The position numbers and the translations under genes are program-made. The notes under the pieces are model-generated. The model ran no database searches. It worked only from the letters and a program-made list of their open reading frames with translations, and was not told the origin of the DNA. DNA of 64,000 bases from JAZKBN01 sp040388605 (GTDB lineage: Bacteria; Bacteroidota; Bacteroidia; Cytophagales; Flexibacteraceae): assembly GCA_040388605.1 (NCBI GenBank), contig JAZKBN010000047.1:54032-118031 (forward strand), given 5' to 3'. Below are positions 61,845 through 64,000 of this stretch, piece after piece (within the stretch, counting starts at the first letter, position 1; each line of letters begins with the position of its first letter).

Positions 61845-64000
61845 TCAGAATTCAATGGTGAAGGTGGTACCCACATTTACTTCGCTTTCTATTTTTATTT
61901 TTCCGCCCAGAGTTTCAACCTGGGTTTTAACCATATAGAGACCCATGCCTTTGCCTTCAATATCTTTATGGAATCGTTTATAGAGCCCGAATACCTGTGA
62001 GCCTCGTTTCTGCAAATCAATTCCCAGGCCGTTATCCCTGAATTCAAGCTCAATTGAATCATTGTTCCTGAAACTTTTTATTTCGATTTTACAGGGAATA
62101 TCCGGTTGGCGATATTTAATGCTGTTCGAAATCAGGTTATAGAAAATACTGTACAGGTAGCTTTTAATGGTAAACAAAATATCAACATCTTCGAAATCAT
62201 AGCTTATTGAAATGCTGTCTTTATCAACAAGGTTTTTGATGCTGAATTTAACATCCTCAACCAATTGAGAAAAGGAGACAGATTCTTTGGCTTCATCTGT
62301 TTCGCTTTTAACTTTCAGAATATGGTTAAGGTCTGTAACTACCGAATCAAGCTTATTAATTGATTCACTGAGTCCCATGGTCAAAACATTTCTCCCTTCT
62401 TCGCTGATTGTCGGCAAGGTAAGCAGGTTGGAAGCGCCTATTATATTAGATATTGGCCCCCGCAGGTTATGCGAGATAATGTAAGCAAACTGCTCCAAAT
62501 CACGGTTCCTGAGTACAAGGTCGTTAAGTAGCTTCGTACGTTCAGCCTCTGCCTGCTTGCGTTCAGTGGTATCTGTTACCATGGCCAGGAGGCCCTTGTA
62601 AGCGCCGTCTTCATCATAAAGCGCATTGGCTGAAATGCTGGTCCAAATTGTTTTGCCTGATTTGGAAATAAGCTTTAATGAAAACCTGTCGGTAAAAGCG
62701 GCCGATTTACCAATAATTTTATTGGCTGCTTCTTTCCTGCTTTCCTCATCCATGAAATAGAATATTTCGCGTCCGAGCATTTCAGACCTATTGTATTCCA
62801 TTATTTCACACATTTTGTTGTTCACAAAATTTGTTCGGTTAAGCTCGTCCATTTTCCAGATTCCTTCCTGCGCAGTTTCAACAATCTGCCTGTAACGCTG
62901 CTCACTCTGTTCAATTTTCCTGCCCGACATTACCTGGTCTGTAACATCGAGAATAAAGAAGAAAATACCTTCAGTTATGCCCTGGGCGCTTCGGTATGGC
63001 TGGCAAAAGAAATTCAGGAATACATCTTCCAAAATGCCGGTGCCGGACCTGTCTAGTTTAACGGGCGCTTCTTCTGCCGAAAATGTTTTCCCGGTTGAGT
63101 AAACATTGTTCAGTAAGTCAATAAAACCCTGGAATTCCAATTCAGGCAGAACTTCAGCGGCAGGTTTTCCTATAATATCTGTTTTGTTTATAAGCTTCAG
63201 ATACAGGGGGTTAGCCATCTCAAATACGTGGTTGGGCCCTTTGAGTATGCCAATACAGGATGGCGCCTGCAGGAACAAATCATGAAAGCGTTCCCGCTCA
63301 TCTTCAAATGCCAACTCAAGTTGTTTTTTCTCAGTTATGTCTTTGGCAATACTGTACATTAATTCTTCATTCTCATCCCATTTAGCAGACCAAAGCATAT
63401 TAATAACTTCGCCGTTTTTATTTATAAATCGGTTTTCGTAAGTATGAATATGTTCCCCGTTTAAAATTTGAGAAGTTATTGATTTCGTGCGTTCTACGTC
63501 TTCTTTATGCATTAAATCATAGCACTTTTTATTCTTAAGTTCCTTAGTGCTGTATCCCCAAACTTCTTTAGCTGCATCACTGACATTTATAAATTTACCT
63601 TCTGAATTAAATGTACAAATTACATCAATTGAAGAGTTCATTATTTTATTTAAATCGTTCAGCGCAGATTGCAGGGCATTATTGGTGGCAATAATTTCCT
63701 CCTCTGCCTTTTTTGATTCTGTCAGGTCACGTATGTACATGGATGTACGTTCCTCGCCTTCTGAATCAAGGAAAATAACCGAATTAACCTGGCCGGGGAA
63801 AATGCTGCCGTCTTTTCTTTTAAACCTTAATTCGCCGCTGGCCTGCCCGGTCAGTCGCCGGTGGTTTATAAGCCCTTGTGCGCGCGTGTCTGTAATATCT
63901 AAAATTTCGTACCTGCCTAATCCTATAAATTCACTTTCTTCGCACATAAACATTTTGCAAGCTGCAGGGTTGGCCGAAAGTATGGTTCCGCCCGGTACGG
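61845..64000 (-). CDS. Multi-PAS sensor histidine kinase, 5' partial
   Basis: The coding frame is open to the right edge: upstream of the first in-frame ATG (63953) it reads PGGTILSANPAACK, part of a PAS domain. At least four PAS domains are visible, the first incomplete, then ones at about 63150-63750, 62900-63300 and 62540-62920. The kinase part has the phospho-accepting His in FAYIISHNLRGPISNI and an HATPase domain with NLISNSIKYRQP, RDNGLGIDLQ and KGMGLYMVKTQ. No membrane segment is visible in the part inside the window, so it may be soluble. The output regulator is unknown. Confidence 0.92.
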   Translation of the reverse strand, partial: VPGGTILSANPAACKMFMCEESEFIGLGRYEILDITDTRAQGLINHRRLTGQASGELRFKRKDGSIFPGQVNSVIFLDSEGEERTSMYIRDLTESKKAEEEIIATNNALQSALNDLNKIMNSSIDVICTFNSEGKFINVSDAAKEVWGYSTKELKNKKCYDLMHKEDVERTKSITSQILNGEHIHTYENRFINKNGEVINMLWSAKWDENEELMYSIAKDITEKKQLELAFEDERERFHDLFLQAPSCIGILKGPNHVFEMANPLYLKLINKTDIIGKPAAEVLPELEFQGFIDLLNNVYSTGKTFSAEEAPVKLDRSGTGILEDVFLNFFCQPYRSAQGITEGIFFFILDVTDQVMSGRKIEQSEQRYRQIVETAQEGIWKMDELNRTNFVNNKMCEIMEYNRSEMLGREIFYFMDEESRKEAANKIIGKSAAFTDRFSLKLISKSGKTIWTSISANALYDEDGAYKGLLAMVTDTTERKQAEAERTKLLNDLVLRNRDLEQFAYIISHNLRGPISNIIGASNLLTLPTISEEGRNVLTMGLSESINKLDSVVTDLNHILKVKSETDEAKESVSFSQLVEDVKFSIKNLVDKDSISISYDFEDVDILFTIKSYLYSIFYNLISNSIKYRQPDIPCKIEIKSFRNNDSIELEFRDNGLGIDLQKRGSQVFGLYKRFHKDIEGKGMGLYMVKTQVETLGGKIKIESEVNVGTTFTIEF

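Noticed and set aside
1..64000. CRISPR array, insertion sequence, prophage or integrase
   Set aside because: I found no regular short direct repeats with spacers, no transposase or integrase, and no att-like repeats beside the tRNA genes.

Overview
The window is a 64-kb draft-assembly fragment of a Bacteroidota chromosome, probably from the Chitinophagales/Sphingobacteriales side of the phylum (an inference). The evidence is secreted giant proteins ending in type IX secretion (T9SS) sorting domains, Bacteroidota-only families (DUF5606, DUF5777, DUF6150, SiaB/SiaC pairs), many promoters of the form TTTG-N19-21-TAnnTTTG, almost no Shine-Dalgarno sequences, and a tmRNA tag ending in NYALAA. Three 10-N gaps lie inside genes (7200, 13140, 23164); all three keep the reading frame.

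Layout. 1-8.6 kb: a giant surface protein open at the window's left edge, with a 2-kb higher-order repeat of LamG and Ig-like modules. 8.8-18.5 kb: single-domain response regulator, radA, a Wzi-like outer membrane protein, a siaB-siaC switch pair, ftsB/divIC-like gene, M17 aminopeptidase and ffh. Two copies of a structured intergenic repeat lie near 12.8 and 16.7 kb. 18.7-24.0 kb: a same-strand cell-envelope cluster (Ig-repeat lipoprotein, beta-barrel, lipoprotein with a CX4CH haem-like motif, DUF5777 barrel, YceI). This is the best candidate for a poorly described system. 24.0-31.3 kb: lipoproteins, two glycosyltransferases and a TerC protein. 31.5-41.8 kb: thiolase, tRNA-Ser, apaG, a DinB/Crp/membrane/methyltransferase group, HtrA protease, thioredoxin, TerB-like, coaD, DUF6150 and tpiA.

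41.9-46.3 kb: a translation/transcription block: tRNA-Trp, secE, nusG, rplK, rplA, rplJ, rplL, then tmRNA. It lacks the usual tuf upstream and rpoBC downstream. 46.5-64 kb: VOC proteins, an NHL-repeat T9SS protein, a large SWIM/SNF2 helicase, a DUF1460 amidase-like protein, pyrE, a NUDIX hydrolase, a TPR lipoprotein, murE, an NAD-dependent sugar epimerase, DUF5606 and a multi-PAS histidine kinase cut by the right edge.

Most genes are ordinary housekeeping genes in short transcription units separated by strong hairpin terminators. Several coding starts are TTG. Several promoters sit so close to the start codon that the messages should be leaderless or nearly so.
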